Source of the DNA: Acinetobacter higginsii
Lineage (GTDB): Bacteria; Pseudomonadota; Gammaproteobacteria; Pseudomonadales; Moraxellaceae
Direction of reading: 5' to 3'
Assembly: GCF_000369525.1 (NCBI RefSeq)
Contig: NZ_KB850072.1
Span: 1,362,760-1,426,759 of the forward strand
DNA length: 64,000 nt
The translations under genes were made by a program, and so were the position numbers. The notes below the pieces were generated by a model. The model made no database searches. It was not told the DNA's origin and saw only the letters and a program-made list of their open reading frames with translations. Of the stretch, positions 48,098 to 58,045 are shown piece by piece (position 1 is the stretch's first letter; each line of letters begins with the position of its first letter).

Positions 48098-49017
48098 TGC
48101 CGTTCTATAGCATGCCCGATCAAGAAAAATTATTTGTGCGACGCGTTGGCGAAGGCGAACCTGTGCTCGTCTTATCCGGACTGGGCATGCAAAGCTGGCA
48201 ATGGCTCCCTTTCTTATTTGCCAACCGTAAACAATATGAATTTATCATTCCCGACTGGCGTGGTTTTGGTGGCTCAAAGAATTGTGCGATTCCAGAGCTC
48301 GATGCGATCTCAAGTCATTGGAATGATGTAGACTCGCTAATCCAACAATTAAAGCTCGATCAATTCATCCTGATGGGTTATTCCATGGGTGCAACTACAG
48401 CTATGCATGGTATGAAGCATGGTGGCTTAGCTGAGAAACTTAAGGCCTATCTGCATATTGATCAAACGCCTAAAATTGCAGTTGATGACTCTTGGCAATA
48501 CGGATTGTTTGGTCCAAAGCATCCTCAATTTAAAAGTTTATTGCTTGAGATTCAAACGCTATTACTCGATTATAAACATGCTCAGAAACTAGAAGACTTA
48601 CCCGATGATATCCGCTATAAGCTGGTCAGCTTATGGGGTGATTTTATTGAACTGCAAGGTAGCAATAATTATAGCCCTAAAATCCTCAAGCTCGCTCTAA
48701 ACCGCCCATTCCTGCAAAAATACTTACTGCCAATTCAGCGTTTAGACTATTTACTGTGGTATGTCGAAAATTATCTCAACCATGATGAAGACTATCGTGA
48801 AGCCATCAGTCAACTGAATTGCCCAACCACCTTCTTTATTGGTCGCGAATCTACGCTTTATCCAGAAACGGGACAAACATTGATTGCTGAAAGCTTAAGC
48901 AATGCTACAGCGATTTATTTTGAACGCTCTGGACATACACCACTGATTACTGAACCTAGAAAATTCAGCCAAGAGATTGGCCACTTCCTTGCGGCTCAAT
49001 CGACCCACGCAGCTTAA
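48097..49017 (+). CDS. Alpha/beta hydrolase
   Basis: 306 aa. The fold is shown by PVLVLSGLGMQSWQWLPFLF, the strand YEFIIPDWRGFGGSKN, the nucleophile elbow FILMGYSMGATTAMHGMKHG (Ser in GYSMG, about residue 98), an acid region FFIGRESTLYPETGQ and the terminal RSGHTPLITEPRKFS with the catalytic His. It is co-transcribed with the PadR regulator and is therefore perhaps part of the same lipid-related response. Confidence 0.88.
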   Translation: MPFYSMPDQEKLFVRRVGEGEPVLVLSGLGMQSWQWLPFLFANRKQYEFIIPDWRGFGGSKNCAIPELDAISSHWNDVDSLIQQLKLDQFILMGYSMGATTAMHGMKHGGLAEKLKAYLHIDQTPKIAVDDSWQYGLFGPKHPQFKSLLLEIQTLLLDYKHAQKLEDLPDDIRYKLVSLWGDFIELQGSNNYSPKILKLALNRPFLQKYLLPIQRLDYLLWYVENYLNHDEDYREAISQLNCPTTFFIGRESTLYPETGQTLIAESLSNATAIYFERSGHTPLITEPRKFSQEIGHFLAAQSTHAA

Positions 49018-49030
49018 GTCGACCGCAAAG

Positions 49031-49062
49031 AAAAAAGCCAATCAATTGAGATTGGCTTTTTT
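49031..49062. terminator. Bidirectional intrinsic terminator
   Basis: AAAAAA-GCCAATC-AATTGA-GATTGGC-TTTTTT between the hydrolase and the convergent DAHP synthase gene. Confidence 0.88.
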
Positions 49063-49071
49063 ATGTCTGGT

Positions 49072-50115
49072 TTATTTTTTATGTCGCATTTTTTCAGCAA
49101 CATCCAATAGGGCTTGAGCTGTTTTATCCCAACCCAGGCAACCATCGGTAACTGACTGACCATAGGTCATCTCACAGGAAATTTTTTGATTGCCATCCAC
49201 TAAATGACTTTCAATCATCACACCACGCACTTTCGATTCAGCGCGCTCTGTAATAATTTGCTGTAAAACCTGAGGCTGTAATAATGGATCTTTACCACTA
49301 TTACCATGACTACAATCGATCACTAACGCAGGTAATTGCTTGTGCTTGAAATGCATCGCTTGAATCGAAGCCAAATCATAGTTGGTACCCTGATTTGAAC
49401 CACGTAAAATTAAATGCGGTAATGGATTACCTTCACTATGTAAAATCGCAGGCAAACCTTGCTGAGTCATCCCCAAGAATTGATGACCATGCAGTGCTGA
49501 TTGAATCGCATCCAACGCAATTTGAATCGAACCATCAGTACCGTTTTTAAAGCCAATGCTGTATGGCATATGGCTGGCAATTTCACGATGAATTTGAGAC
49601 TCACTGGTACGCGCACCAATTGCGCCCCAAGCCAATAGGTCATCAAAATAACCTGTCGCCATTGGGCTTAAAATTTCGCTTGCAATTGGCAAACCTTTCT
49701 CGATTAGCTGCAAGTAAAGCTGACGAGATTTTTCTAAACCGAGTTGTAAATCTGATGATCCATCTAAATTTGGATCATATAAGAAACCTTTCCAACCCAC
49801 GGTTGTACGTGGTTTTTCGATATATGCACGCATAACAAGGAAAATCTGATCTTTAACCTGTTCTTGTAATTGTTGTAGGCGATCAGCATATTCAAGTACT
49901 GCAATAGGATCATGAATCGAGCAAGGACCGGTAATCACCATTAAGCGATGATCATGTCCAGATAAAATATTCTGAATCGTTTGACGATGTTTTGAAATTT
50001 GCTGCGCTAAAGTGGCAGACAAGGGATACTGCGCTTTGAGTTGTGATGGCAAGCTAAGCATTGATTCTTTTGTATGTGTTTGTGGTTGTGTCAAAGCAGT
50101 ATTTAAAGCATTCAT
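49072..50115 (-). CDS. 3-deoxy-7-phosphoheptulonate (DAHP) synthase, AroFGH type
   Basis: 347 aa. It condenses phosphoenolpyruvate and erythrose 4-phosphate, the first step to aromatic amino acids. Class I blocks are MVITGPCSIHDPIAVLEYAD, the KPRTTVGWKGFLYDPNLDGS loop, the GARTSESQIHREIAS segment and VIDCSHGNSGKDP, with metal-binding Cys, His, Glu and Asp in place. The isozyme (Phe-, Tyr- or Trp-sensitive) cannot be told from the sequence. ATG 50115 follows AAGGAA; an in-frame TTG lies 6 nt upstream. Its leader carries an attenuator and two aromatic-rich peptides, so charged-tRNA supply should control it. Confidence 0.95.
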   Translation of the reverse strand: MNALNTALTQPQTHTKESMLSLPSQLKAQYPLSATLAQQISKHRQTIQNILSGHDHRLMVITGPCSIHDPIAVLEYADRLQQLQEQVKDQIFLVMRAYIEKPRTTVGWKGFLYDPNLDGSSDLQLGLEKSRQLYLQLIEKGLPIASEILSPMATGYFDDLLAWGAIGARTSESQIHREIASHMPYSIGFKNGTDGSIQIALDAIQSALHGHQFLGMTQQGLPAILHSEGNPLPHLILRGSNQGTNYDLASIQAMHFKHKQLPALVIDCSHGNSGKDPLLQPQVLQQIITERAESKVRGVMIESHLVDGNQKISCEMTYGQSVTDGCLGWDKTAQALLDVAEKMRHKK

Positions 50116-50128
50116 TTTCAATTCCTTT

Positions 50129-50150
50129 GGACTGGCCTTCTTCGCAGTCC
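50129..50150 (-). promoter_or_regulatory. Hairpin touching the DAHP synthase ribosome-binding site
   Basis: GGACTG-N10-CAGTCC on the minus strand. Its 3' arm ends exactly where AAAGGAA begins, and its 5' arm starts 6 nt after the stop codon of leader ORF 2. A ribosome finishing or stalling in that ORF would change access. Confidence 0.5.
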
Positions 50151-50156
50151 TATCAT

Positions 50157-50249
50157 TTATTTGAGCAAGTGTGATCTAAGCGATGTTGATTTTTTTGCAA
50201 AGTAAAACCAAGAAATCTTGCTAAAATATGAATAATTAAATGTATACAT
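50157..50249 (-). CDS. Second aromatic-rich leader peptide (30 aa)
   Basis: ATG 50249 follows AGGAG at suitable spacing. The peptide begins MYTFNYSYFSKISWFYFAKK; nine of residues 2-17 are Phe, Tyr or Trp. It lies after the attenuator terminator and 41 nt before DAHP synthase, so it is translated only on read-through transcripts. The composition is far outside chance, which argues for a regulatory peptide. Confidence 0.7.
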   Translation of the reverse strand: MYTFNYSYFSKISWFYFAKKSTSLRSHLLK

Positions 50250-50283
50250 GGTATTTCTCCTAAAATCCTGATTGTTAAAGCAT

Positions 50284-50362
50284 AAAAAAACCTGATCGGT
50301 GTTGCCGATCAGGTATTAACTGGTTGGGCAACTCTTTTGCTGCCCGAAACGCATCAGGCAAC
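50284..50362 (-). promoter_or_regulatory. Five-segment transcription attenuator
   Basis: On the minus strand GTTGCCTGA (50362-50354) can pair with TCGGGCAGC (50347-50339); GGGCA (50345-50341) can instead pair with TGCCC (50330-50326); GTTGCC (50332-50327) can pair with GGCAAC (50306-50301). The last lies inside the terminator CCTGATCGG-CAACA-CCGATCAGG (50313-50291), which runs into T7. Neighbouring pairings exclude each other. Confidence 0.75.
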
Positions 50363-50364
50363 GA

Positions 50365-50418
50365 TCAATATTGCCAAAAGTAAAAGTATGCGTTGGTGTT
50401 TACAGTATGCTTTAACAT
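50365..50418 (-). CDS. First leader peptide of the DAHP synthase attenuator (17 aa)
   Basis: MLKHTVNTNAYFYFWQY then TGA. The last seven residues contain six aromatics (Tyr, Phe and Trp). The stop codon lies 3 nt before the first attenuator segment, which is the geometry of classical amino-acid attenuation. The Shine-Dalgarno is weak. Confidence 0.75.
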   Translation of the reverse strand: MLKHTVNTNAYFYFWQY

Positions 50419-50456
50419 ATTTATTTCAAATATCTAAAAAAAGGTGTCTAACTATT

Positions 50457-50485
50457 AAATTACGCACTATTTCAGCATTTGACAA
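50457..50485 (-). promoter_or_regulatory. Promoter of the DAHP synthase leader
   Basis: TTGTCA (50485-50480), 17 nt spacer, TAATTT (50462-50457) on the minus strand, about 30 nt ahead of the expected leader ORF 1 start region. Confidence 0.6.
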
Positions 50486-50732
50486 GCACTTTTTATGTTT
50501 TTTTAATCATCTCTTCAAAATCTTAAAATTTGACCTTTCATCACTTCCCCCATAGAATAGTGTAAAAATAAACCAATTTGAGGTCACGCCAATGAAGTAA
50601 GTTCTATTTCCATCATCAAAGTTCATTTTTCTTTTTGATGTGCAAAATAGACTTAGCTATCGTTTAGCGCTGCTTTATTCTAAAACTTATCTCGATCTCT
50701 CTATTTTGCATATCCTGTTTACGAGGCTTCTT
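50486..50732. other. Divergent region before the ABC-F gene
   Basis: No gene recognised. The frame of the ABC-F gene is open back to 50640, but the residues before ATG 50733 are not family-like. Confidence 0.4.
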
Positions 50733-52307
50733 ATGACTCAACAGGCATGTATTATTTCCAACTTATCCCTTGAACTCGCACAGCTCATACACTTTGACTC
50801 ACTTTGCTTTCAACTTCCATTACATCAATTCACAGGATTGATTGGATGCAATGGTCAAGGGAAATCGCTATTGATGTCTCTTCTGCATGAACAGACAAAA
50901 TTCAAACTGCCCTATTCAGGCCAAATCTCATGGCAATGTCCGCATCAATATCTGGCTCAGCTTCAGCGCGTACAATCAGATACAATCGCTCAAGCCTTGC
51001 ATATTGAGGATTTATACCAATGCTTCAAACGCATCCAGCACGGTACTGCAGCTTTTGCCGATTATGACCAAGTCGAACATCTGTGGCATTTACCAACAGA
51101 ATGGCAACAGCTTTTGCAAAGTGCGGATTTACCAATAGATCTTGATACCCCCATTCAATATTTGAGTGAAGGCCAAAAAACCAAACTCGCACTGTGTCGC
51201 TTATTTCTACTCAAAGATCATTATCTATTACTGGATGAACCGAGTAATCACTTAGATACTCGAGGACGAGAATGGTTAATCCAGCAAATGTCTCAACATC
51301 CTACAGGCGGGCTCATCATTAGCCACGATCGGCAACTACTGTCTCACGTACAGGGGATTTTTTCCTTAAATCAACTCGGACTACATTATTATGGTGGCAA
51401 TTATGCGCTATATCAGCAGCAGCATCAATTACAAGTCGAAGCATTATCACACGCAGTACAGCAAGAAAAACGTGAATTAAAACAACTGAAAGAGCAGCAA
51501 CATCAAAGTCAGATGAAAGCTCAAAAACGTCAAAAAACTGGTGAAAAGTTAAGAGCCTCAGGATCCCAAGCACCCATCTTATTGGATGCCAAGAAAGAAC
51601 AATCGGAGCAATCCCTTTCTCATCTACGCAAACAACAAAGTAAGCAGCTTGCAGATGCAAAAGATGAATTACAACAGAAGCAAATCCAACTGGAACATCT
51701 CAAATCACAATCTTTCGAATTTGCACATACAGCCAGAAAGTCAGGAGAAATCTTACGATGCCAGCAGCTACAACTCGCTTATGCGAAGACAAACCCTATT
51801 GATCTTGCAGTTAAGGTCGGGGAAAAATTGCATTTACGTGGTGCAAATGGAGCTGGAAAATCAAGCTTATTAAGAACCCTTCAAGGTTTAATTCCACCAC
51901 TTACAGGTGAGGTTTATTGCAAAGTAACTTCTACTTATCTTGACCAGAGACTTTCACTACTTGATGACACTATTTCAGCAGTTGAATATTTACAGCTTAT
52001 TGATTCCAAACTAACAGAACAGCAAGGGCGAACCTTATTAGGCAATCTTCAAATTAGGAGAGATAAAGCACTGATGCCCATCTCTACCCTAAGTGGTGGT
52101 GAGCGCTTAAAAGTGGCTTTACTTGCTTTAAAGCTACAAGCGGTTGAATTGTTATTTTTAGATGAACCCGAAAATCATCTCGATATCGAATCTCGTGAAT
52201 TACTGGCTCAAGCAATTCATTCTTTTAACGGTGCTGTGATACTGGTATCACATGATGAAACTTTTGTTGAAGCATGCGGGATGACCACATCCTATGTCTT
52301 GACATAG
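50733..52307 (+). CDS. ABC-F family ATPase
   Basis: 524 aa with two ATPase domains and no membrane segments. Domain 1 has Walker A GCNGQGKSLL, signature YLSEGQKTKLALCRLF and Walker B HYLLLDEPSNHLD; domain 2 has GANGAGKSSLL, TLSGGERLKVALLALK and LLFLDEPENHLD. The linker between them (about residues 240-350) is a long Gln/Lys-rich coiled coil. ABC-F proteins act on ribosomes, some giving antibiotic resistance; this one resembles the Uup/YheS-type housekeeping group. ACGAGG lies 6 nt before ATG. Confidence 0.9.
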   Translation: MTQQACIISNLSLELAQLIHFDSLCFQLPLHQFTGLIGCNGQGKSLLMSLLHEQTKFKLPYSGQISWQCPHQYLAQLQRVQSDTIAQALHIEDLYQCFKRIQHGTAAFADYDQVEHLWHLPTEWQQLLQSADLPIDLDTPIQYLSEGQKTKLALCRLFLLKDHYLLLDEPSNHLDTRGREWLIQQMSQHPTGGLIISHDRQLLSHVQGIFSLNQLGLHYYGGNYALYQQQHQLQVEALSHAVQQEKRELKQLKEQQHQSQMKAQKRQKTGEKLRASGSQAPILLDAKKEQSEQSLSHLRKQQSKQLADAKDELQQKQIQLEHLKSQSFEFAHTARKSGEILRCQQLQLAYAKTNPIDLAVKVGEKLHLRGANGAGKSSLLRTLQGLIPPLTGEVYCKVTSTYLDQRLSLLDDTISAVEYLQLIDSKLTEQQGRTLLGNLQIRRDKALMPISTLSGGERLKVALLALKLQAVELLFLDEPENHLDIESRELLAQAIHSFNGAVILVSHDETFVEACGMTTSYVLT

Positions 52308-52407
52308 GTTTTTATTTTCAAATTCAGGCATAACAAAACCATGTTCATGCCTGAATAAAACAATCATTTAAATCAACACAATTGCATTACAATTCAAAAA
52401 AGTTAAA

Positions 52408-54591
52408 TCAAAATTTATAATTAAGGGTCGCCATAAAGTTACGTAGCTCCCCCCAAGTATTGATTGCCGTTCTTTTATAAACGGTATTTCCGACATTATC
52501 AACATTGACCGCAAGACTGAGATCTGGATTGATCTGATATCTTCCCATTAGGTTCAATAGAACATAGTCATCTTGTCGATTAAACTGAGTTGCTATGCCG
52601 CGTGCACGTGTATCAAAAATTTCACTTTGCCAATTCACCCCAGCCCCTAATGTCAATTTATCCCATTGATAATTTGTGAACAATTTCAGAGTCTGCCGTG
52701 GAAGTGAACTTCCTGTAGCTGTTGTTAAGGTTTTTCCATCACGATCTTTTGCATCTGTGTAAGTATATCCAGCAGAAATATGCCAATCAGGACTCAATTC
52801 ACCAGCAATCGATAACTCCACACCCTTTACCTTAGCGCCATTCACTGCAATATAAGCAAAATCACCATCGGTCGTAAACTTTTCACCATCCCGAACAGCA
52901 AAATTATCTTGCTTGGTTTCGAAGTAAGCAAGGCTGGTATTTAAGCGTTGATTAAAGAATTCTGCTTTTAAGCCTATTTCTGCACTATTTCCCTCTTCTG
53001 GGTCTAAGAATTGGCCTGTAACATTTTTTCGAGTAGATGGATTAAAAATAGAGGTATAACTTGCATAGGCAGAGATCTGATCGTTCATATCTAAAATCAA
53101 ACCCACATAAGGGGTATAGATGTTACTTTGTTTTTGTTCAGTACCTGTATTTTTGCGTTCCCAAGTACTCAAACGTGAGCCTAAAATCAGTTTTACTGGA
53201 TCTGCTAACTGTAGTTTGGCCGAGGCAAATCCACCAATCTGATATTCATCGGTTATCGTCCGCCCAATAGGCGTCAAGTTGATATAGTCTCCCACATCAC
53301 CATGGTAGTTTTGGATCGGTCTAGATGAAAACTGCCAAACTTTATATGCAGGGTCATTGGCATTTACTTTGTATCCGTTGATCCCAAAACTTAACTCATG
53401 CTCGCGGCCAAGTGCTTGAAACTGCCCTGAAACAAAGCTATCAATTGCATGAACTTCTGGTGTATTGATAAACTTACTTCCATGAACACTCATTTCCCCA
53501 GGCTTTAAGATAATCGGGTTACCCTCCCAGTCAGTACCATTCACGATACACTTTTCATCTTGATAATTTAAAATATAGCCTGCTATGTTTCTAATTTGAT
53601 CGCTGTCCGTTTTGGAATAACTATAGTTAATCGCCCCTTTCCAATTTGAATTAAATTGATGCTCTACACCCAATAATGCATATAGATTATTTACCGCAAG
53701 ATTTGAGTTGTGAGTTGCTGGATTATCTCTTGGTCCAAAGGTCGTCTGCTTCAAACCATCTCCACTCACAAATGGAAAACCATGTTGTGCAGCATTATGG
53801 ATTTTATTTTGTTGCAAACTTAGTGCGGTTGTTAATGTCGTCTGATCACTGAGATCATAATCTACCGTACCATAGAGTAAGGTTGAATCTTTATGATAAC
53901 GATCTTGCTGATTACCTCCTGACGAATGTGCCGCAATCAATCGCCCTTTAAGCGTTTTATCTGCGTTCAATCCACCCGATACATCAAACTGACTACGATA
54001 TCGTTCCCAGCTACCCGCTTGAACTTTAATGGAACCTTGTGTATCTTCGGCCGCGCGCTTACGTACATAATTAATACTTGCACTCGGATTACCAGAACCA
54101 CCAAGCAAACCTGACGCACCTTTTAGAATTTCGATACGGTCATAGATAGCCGTGTCTTCCATACCAATGTTATAAGTTCCACCAAAGGATGCCGCGCTGG
54201 TTGGAATACCATCTCGCATAAAATTATTAATCTTAAAACCACGAGCATAATAATCTGAAAATCCAGCGCCTTCTTGTCCATGCTGACTTTTACTTACCCC
54301 AGGTGTTTCCTCTAAAACTCTGCTGATATCTGTTAAATTTTGATCCTCTATTTGTTGTTGAGTAAACACAGTTAAGCTCTGTGGAGTATCTTTTAAATTT
54401 AAATCAAGTTTGGCTGAACTACGGCTCGATTGAACAGTATAACGATCACGATTGTTTTCCGCTTTAACCGTTATTGTAGGCAATGTATTGGCTATGTCGG
54501 CTGCCCACACATCTGAACCAATTACCAAGGAAATCGCTGATACTAAAATTCTGGGAGAAAATAATTTTCTGTTGGAAACTAAGGATTCCAT
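52408..54591 (-). CDS. TonB-dependent siderophore receptor
   Basis: 727 aa. Signal peptide region RILVSAISLVIGSDVWA, then plug domain: LKDTPQSLTVFTQQQIEDQN, VLEETPGVSKSQHGQEGAGF, and EILKGASGLLGGSGNPSASI (about residues 75-180). This is the FhuE/FpvA-like hydroxamate or mixed siderophore group. The barrel ends in LRNFMATLNYKF with the terminal Phe. A Fur-box-like 19-mer lies upstream. ATG 54591 is chosen over an upstream TTG. Confidence 0.92.
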   Translation of the reverse strand: MESLVSNRKLFSPRILVSAISLVIGSDVWAADIANTLPTITVKAENNRDRYTVQSSRSSAKLDLNLKDTPQSLTVFTQQQIEDQNLTDISRVLEETPGVSKSQHGQEGAGFSDYYARGFKINNFMRDGIPTSAASFGGTYNIGMEDTAIYDRIEILKGASGLLGGSGNPSASINYVRKRAAEDTQGSIKVQAGSWERYRSQFDVSGGLNADKTLKGRLIAAHSSGGNQQDRYHKDSTLLYGTVDYDLSDQTTLTTALSLQQNKIHNAAQHGFPFVSGDGLKQTTFGPRDNPATHNSNLAVNNLYALLGVEHQFNSNWKGAINYSYSKTDSDQIRNIAGYILNYQDEKCIVNGTDWEGNPIILKPGEMSVHGSKFINTPEVHAIDSFVSGQFQALGREHELSFGINGYKVNANDPAYKVWQFSSRPIQNYHGDVGDYINLTPIGRTITDEYQIGGFASAKLQLADPVKLILGSRLSTWERKNTGTEQKQSNIYTPYVGLILDMNDQISAYASYTSIFNPSTRKNVTGQFLDPEEGNSAEIGLKAEFFNQRLNTSLAYFETKQDNFAVRDGEKFTTDGDFAYIAVNGAKVKGVELSIAGELSPDWHISAGYTYTDAKDRDGKTLTTATGSSLPRQTLKLFTNYQWDKLTLGAGVNWQSEIFDTRARGIATQFNRQDDYVLLNLMGRYQINPDLSLAVNVDNVGNTVYKRTAINTWGELRNFMATLNYKF

Positions 54592-54613
54592 GAACACACT
54601 CGATTGTAACAAT

Positions 54614-54632
54614 GAAAATAAAAATCATTATC
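54614..54632. promoter_or_regulatory. Fur box
   Basis: GAAAATAAAAATCATTATC matches 15 of 19 positions of the Fur consensus GATAATGATAATCATTATC, 22 nt before the siderophore receptor start. Iron repression of the receptor is expected. Confidence 0.7.
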
Positions 54633-54777
54633 AATCGTAGCAGTATTCTGTCGGCCTGATTTTCATAACAGGCCGTAAATGTAGCCTCTTTGTGCCTATA
54701 TCATTCTGTCTTGAGTTTGTATAGCACACTTGAGGGTTATGCATTGCTCTTAGCCCTAATAAAAATTTGGACAAGAA

Positions 54778-55119
54778 CTATCTGAATGAAATTTGATTTT
54801 CTGTATGAAAAACAGGTGCCGTAATCGAAAAAATCACTCCATCTGGTTTAATCAAGCGCCATTGATCAGAGTCAATTAAATTCAAATGCTCAATTTCATG
54901 CTGTTCAATATAAGTCAACCAACAATCACCAAAATCATCATCCGTTCCAATTTTTTCAACTTCAACCCAAAAAGCAATGTAATTCATTAACTTTTGCTTT
55001 AGCACTGGGTCAATGATTTCTGAACACTCAATAGTCCCAAAAATATTTGGAAAATCAGTTTCATTCAATATGAAATCACCAACTTTAATTTCACCAAAGA
55101 AAATCTCGCTTTTTTCCAT
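54778..55119 (-). CDS. Hypothetical acidic cytosolic protein
   Basis: 113 aa, acidic (GEIKVGDFILNETDFPNIFG, WVEVEKIGTDDDFGDCW), with no signal or membrane segment. The size, acidity and Trp content recall immunity-type or SMI-like proteins, but no toxin lies nearby and I recognise no family. It stands alone between the siderophore receptor and ynfA. Confidence 0.6.
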   Translation of the reverse strand: MEKSEIFFGEIKVGDFILNETDFPNIFGTIECSEIIDPVLKQKLMNYIAFWVEVEKIGTDDDFGDCWLTYIEQHEIEHLNLIDSDQWRLIKPDGVIFSITAPVFHTENQISFR

Positions 55120-55141
55120 TCTAATTCAATCTATAAATAAT

Positions 55142-55504
55142 TTACCGCACCAATCCTTGCGGCTGCAAAATGATTAAGCCAGCCCCACACAAAACCACAA
55201 GACCACCTAGAATATCCCAACGTGTCAGCATCACTTGATCAACATAGCGCAGCCACAATAAAGCAGTAAAAATATAGATACCACCATAAGCCGCATAAAT
55301 ACGACCTGATGCTGCAGGATGCAATGTCAGTAACCAAACAAAGACCGCTAAACTTAATGCAGTCGGAATCCACAACCAATGTGATTTTCCTTGATTCAAA
55401 ATAAGATAAGGAAAATAACAACCTAGAATTTCGGCAATCGCCGTAACGAAAAATAACCCAAATACTTTAAGTACTTGGGTTATTGAGAAAGACAATTCAA
55501 ACAT
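55142..55504 (-). CDS. YnfA family small membrane protein
   Basis: 120 aa with four membrane helices. YnfA/UPF0060 signatures are [20 protein letters not shown] near the start and [20 protein letters not shown] with the following [18 protein letters not shown]. The family is SMR-like and may export cationic compounds. Its start overlaps the clpA stop (TAATG), an unusual pairing that suggests translation coupled to clpA. Confidence 0.88.
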   Translation of the reverse strand: MFELSFSITQVLKVFGLFFVTAIAEILGCYFPYLILNQGKSHWLWIPTALSLAVFVWLLTLHPAASGRIYAAYGGIYIFTALLWLRYVDQVMLTRWDILGGLVVLCGAGLIILQPQGLVR

Positions 55505-57789
55505 TAAGCAGGTTCAGCACTCGGGTTAATATGATCTTCAAACACTTCCAATTTTAAGCCGACGTCTTTGCCATTTTCTGTTTTCACAGAAACTGCAACA
55601 TTGCCACCATGCTCTGCAAGCTCACCAAATAAAATCATCTCAGCAAGCGGCTTTTTCAAATGTTCTTGAATCAGACGTTGCATCGGACGAGCACCCATGA
55701 GGCGGTCATAACCATTAGCAGATAACCAGTCACGAGCACTTTGATCAACATCGAGAACTACTTGTTTCTCGTCGAGCTGTGCTTGCAATTCGGTTAAGAA
55801 TTTGTCTACCACTGAATCGATGATTGTCGTCGGAAGTGCTTTAAATTGAATCACACCATCCAAACGGTTACGGAACTCAGGTGAGAATGCGCGTTTCATT
55901 GCATCTTGGTTATCTGCGCTGTGATCTTGCTCAGTGAAACCAATACTTGCACGAACAATACTTTCCGCACCGATATTTGTAGTAAGCACAATAATCACAT
56001 TTCTGAAGTCAGATTTACGACCATTGTTGTCAGTCAAAGCACCATGATCCATGACTTGCAATAACAAGTTGAATACATCTGGATGGGCTTTTTCAATCTC
56101 ATCCAACAGCAGTACACAATGTGGATTTTTATGGATCGCATCGGTTAGCAAACCACCTTGATCATAGCCAACATAGCCTGGAGGTGCACCAATCAAACGA
56201 GAAACCGCATGACGCTCCATATACTCAGACATATCGAAACGAACCAACTCTACACCGAGCAATTTAGCCAGTTGTTTAGTGACCTCGGTTTTACCTACAC
56301 CTGTTGGACCAGCAAAGACAAAACTACCCACTGGTTTATCTGGTGCTTTTAAGCCTGCGCGAGATAATTTGATCGCTGATGCAAGCGCTGTAATCGCCTC
56401 ATCCTGACCAAATACCACACGTTTAAGATCACGTTCCAGATTCTCAAGTACAGACTTGTCATCTTTAGACACAGTTTTCGGTGGAATACGGGCAATCTTG
56501 GAAACGATATCTTCGATATTCTCAACTGAGATCGTTGTACCATCCACTTCTGCTTTCAAGCGGCGTTGCGCGCCAGCCTCATCAATCACATCAATCGCTT
56601 TATCTGGCAAGAAACGATCATTGATAAATTTAGCTGACAACTCAACAGCAGCAACTAATGCTTTATCATCATATTCAACATGATGGAAATCTTCGAACTT
56701 GTTTTTCAAGCCACGTAAAATTTCAATTGTTTCATTGATGCTTGGTTCATTCACGTCAATTTTCTGGAAGCGACGCGATAAAGCATGGTCTTTCTCGAAT
56801 ACTTGACGATATTCTTGGAAAGTTGTTGAACCAATGCAACGTAGGCTGCCATTTGCCAAAGCAGGTTTGATTAAATTCGATGCATCCATGGTACTGCCCA
56901 TGCTTGAGCCTGCACCAATGATCATATGAATCTCATCAATGAATAAAATTGCATTTGGATTCTTTTTCAACGCATTCAACAATTGTTTTAAGCGCTTCTC
57001 AAAGTCACCACGATATTTAGTCCCTGCAACCAATGCACCGATGTCTAAGCTATAAACTTCAGCATTGGCAAGTGGTTTCGGTGCCTTGCCATTGACAATC
57101 AACCAAGCCAAGCCTTCCGCAATCGAGGTTTTACCTACACCCGGATCACCGACGAGCAACGGATTATTTTTACGGCGACGACATAAAATTTGTGCTGCAC
57201 GCTCAATTTCTTTTTCACGACCAATTAAAGGATCGGTTTTACCCTTTTGTGCTTCGATATTTAAGTTCAACGTATATTGTTCAAGTGGTCCAGCATTTGC
57301 TGAAGCCGCACTTTCACCTTCAATATCTTCCACTTCTTCTTCAACCTGAATCTCATCTTTGCGTGTGCCATGAGATAGGTATTGAGTCAAAGTTAAACGG
57401 TTAATTTGATGACGTTTAAGTAAATAAACCGCGAACGAATCTCGTTCTGAATACATCGCAACTAAAACATCTGCACCTTCAACCGTACGATCACCACCGC
57501 TCGATTGAACATGGAAAATTGCACGTTGCAAAATTCGATCAAAGCTCTCAGTTGGATGAGGGGCCTGTTCACTATTATCACCAAGTTTTGGGGTATGTTG
57601 CTCTACATATTCCTCTAATTCTTTACGCAAGGTAACGATGTCCGCACCACATGCTTTTAATGCATTTACGGCAGAGTCGTTATCGAGCAAGGCAAGCAAC
57701 AAATGTTCAACTGTCAGAAACTCATGTCTCTTTTGACGAGCCATGCTAACAGCCAAACGTAACGATACTTCTAATTGACGACTGAGCAT
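55504..57789 (-). CDS. clpA: ATP-dependent Clp protease ATP-binding subunit ClpA
   Basis: 761 aa unfoldase that feeds ClpP. The N-domain ([34 protein letters not shown]) binds ClpS. AAA1 has Walker [21 protein letters not shown] and [15 protein letters not shown]2 has [20 protein letters not shown] and [26 protein letters not shown] precedes the ATG by 4 nt. The adaptor gene clpS lies upstream on the same strand, but 742 bp away instead of adjacent. Confidence 0.96.
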   Translation of the reverse strand: MLSRQLEVSLRLAVSMARQKRHEFLTVEHLLLALLDNDSAVNALKACGADIVTLRKELEEYVEQHTPKLGDNSEQAPHPTESFDRILQRAIFHVQSSGGDRTVEGADVLVAMYSERDSFAVYLLKRHQINRLTLTQYLSHGTRKDEIQVEEEVEDIEGESAASANAGPLEQYTLNLNIEAQKGKTDPLIGREKEIERAAQILCRRRKNNPLLVGDPGVGKTSIAEGLAWLIVNGKAPKPLANAEVYSLDIGALVAGTKYRGDFEKRLKQLLNALKKNPNAILFIDEIHMIIGAGSSMGSTMDASNLIKPALANGSLRCIGSTTFQEYRQVFEKDHALSRRFQKIDVNEPSINETIEILRGLKNKFEDFHHVEYDDKALVAAVELSAKFINDRFLPDKAIDVIDEAGAQRRLKAEVDGTTISVENIEDIVSKIARIPPKTVSKDDKSVLENLERDLKRVVFGQDEAITALASAIKLSRAGLKAPDKPVGSFVFAGPTGVGKTEVTKQLAKLLGVELVRFDMSEYMERHAVSRLIGAPPGYVGYDQGGLLTDAIHKNPHCVLLLDEIEKAHPDVFNLLLQVMDHGALTDNNGRKSDFRNVIIVLTTNIGAESIVRASIGFTEQDHSADNQDAMKRAFSPEFRNRLDGVIQFKALPTTIIDSVVDKFLTELQAQLDEKQVVLDVDQSARDWLSANGYDRLMGARPMQRLIQEHLKKPLAEMILFGELAEHGGNVAVSVKTENGKDVGLKLEVFEDHINPSAEPA

Positions 57790-57839
57790 GTAACCCCCTT
57801 ATATCTTGGGCTCTATCAAAAAAAGAAAATCTTTTTATG

Positions 57840-58045
57840 AAAAAGCGAATTATTGACTTGATCCGCTGAGCTTCTGTAACCGTGATTGGATATACGTCTA
57901 CAAGTCTCTTTGCTTCATAATCTACTGTTAGCATTAGTTGACTATCTTGGTCAAGATTCAAAACAAAGTATTGTTGTAAAAATTCAATTACAAAGAGAAT
58001 AAGACTTATCTAATCGCTCAAAAAGACAGCGAATTTGTTATTCAT
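57840..58045 (-). pseudogene. Decayed second copy of clpS
   Basis: On the minus strand the frame from ATG 58045 reads KFAVFLSD, a stop, then ISLILFVIEFLQQYF and NLDQDSQLMLTVDYEAKRL. The intact ClpS has [20 protein letters not shown] and [18 protein letters not shown] in the same order. The relic keeps most of the core but has an in-frame stop and has lost the N-terminal tail and the Asp-Asp loop that contacts N-degrons. Confidence 0.75.

Noticed and set aside
50337-50555. 72-aa plus-strand frame opposite the DAHP synthase leader
   Set aside because: It is the antisense of leader peptide 1 and the attenuator, which have stronger support.
57746-57839. Continuation of the clpS relic frame into the clpA start
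   Set aside because: Similarity to ClpS ends near 57,840; the rest is antisense-independent noise overlapping clpA.
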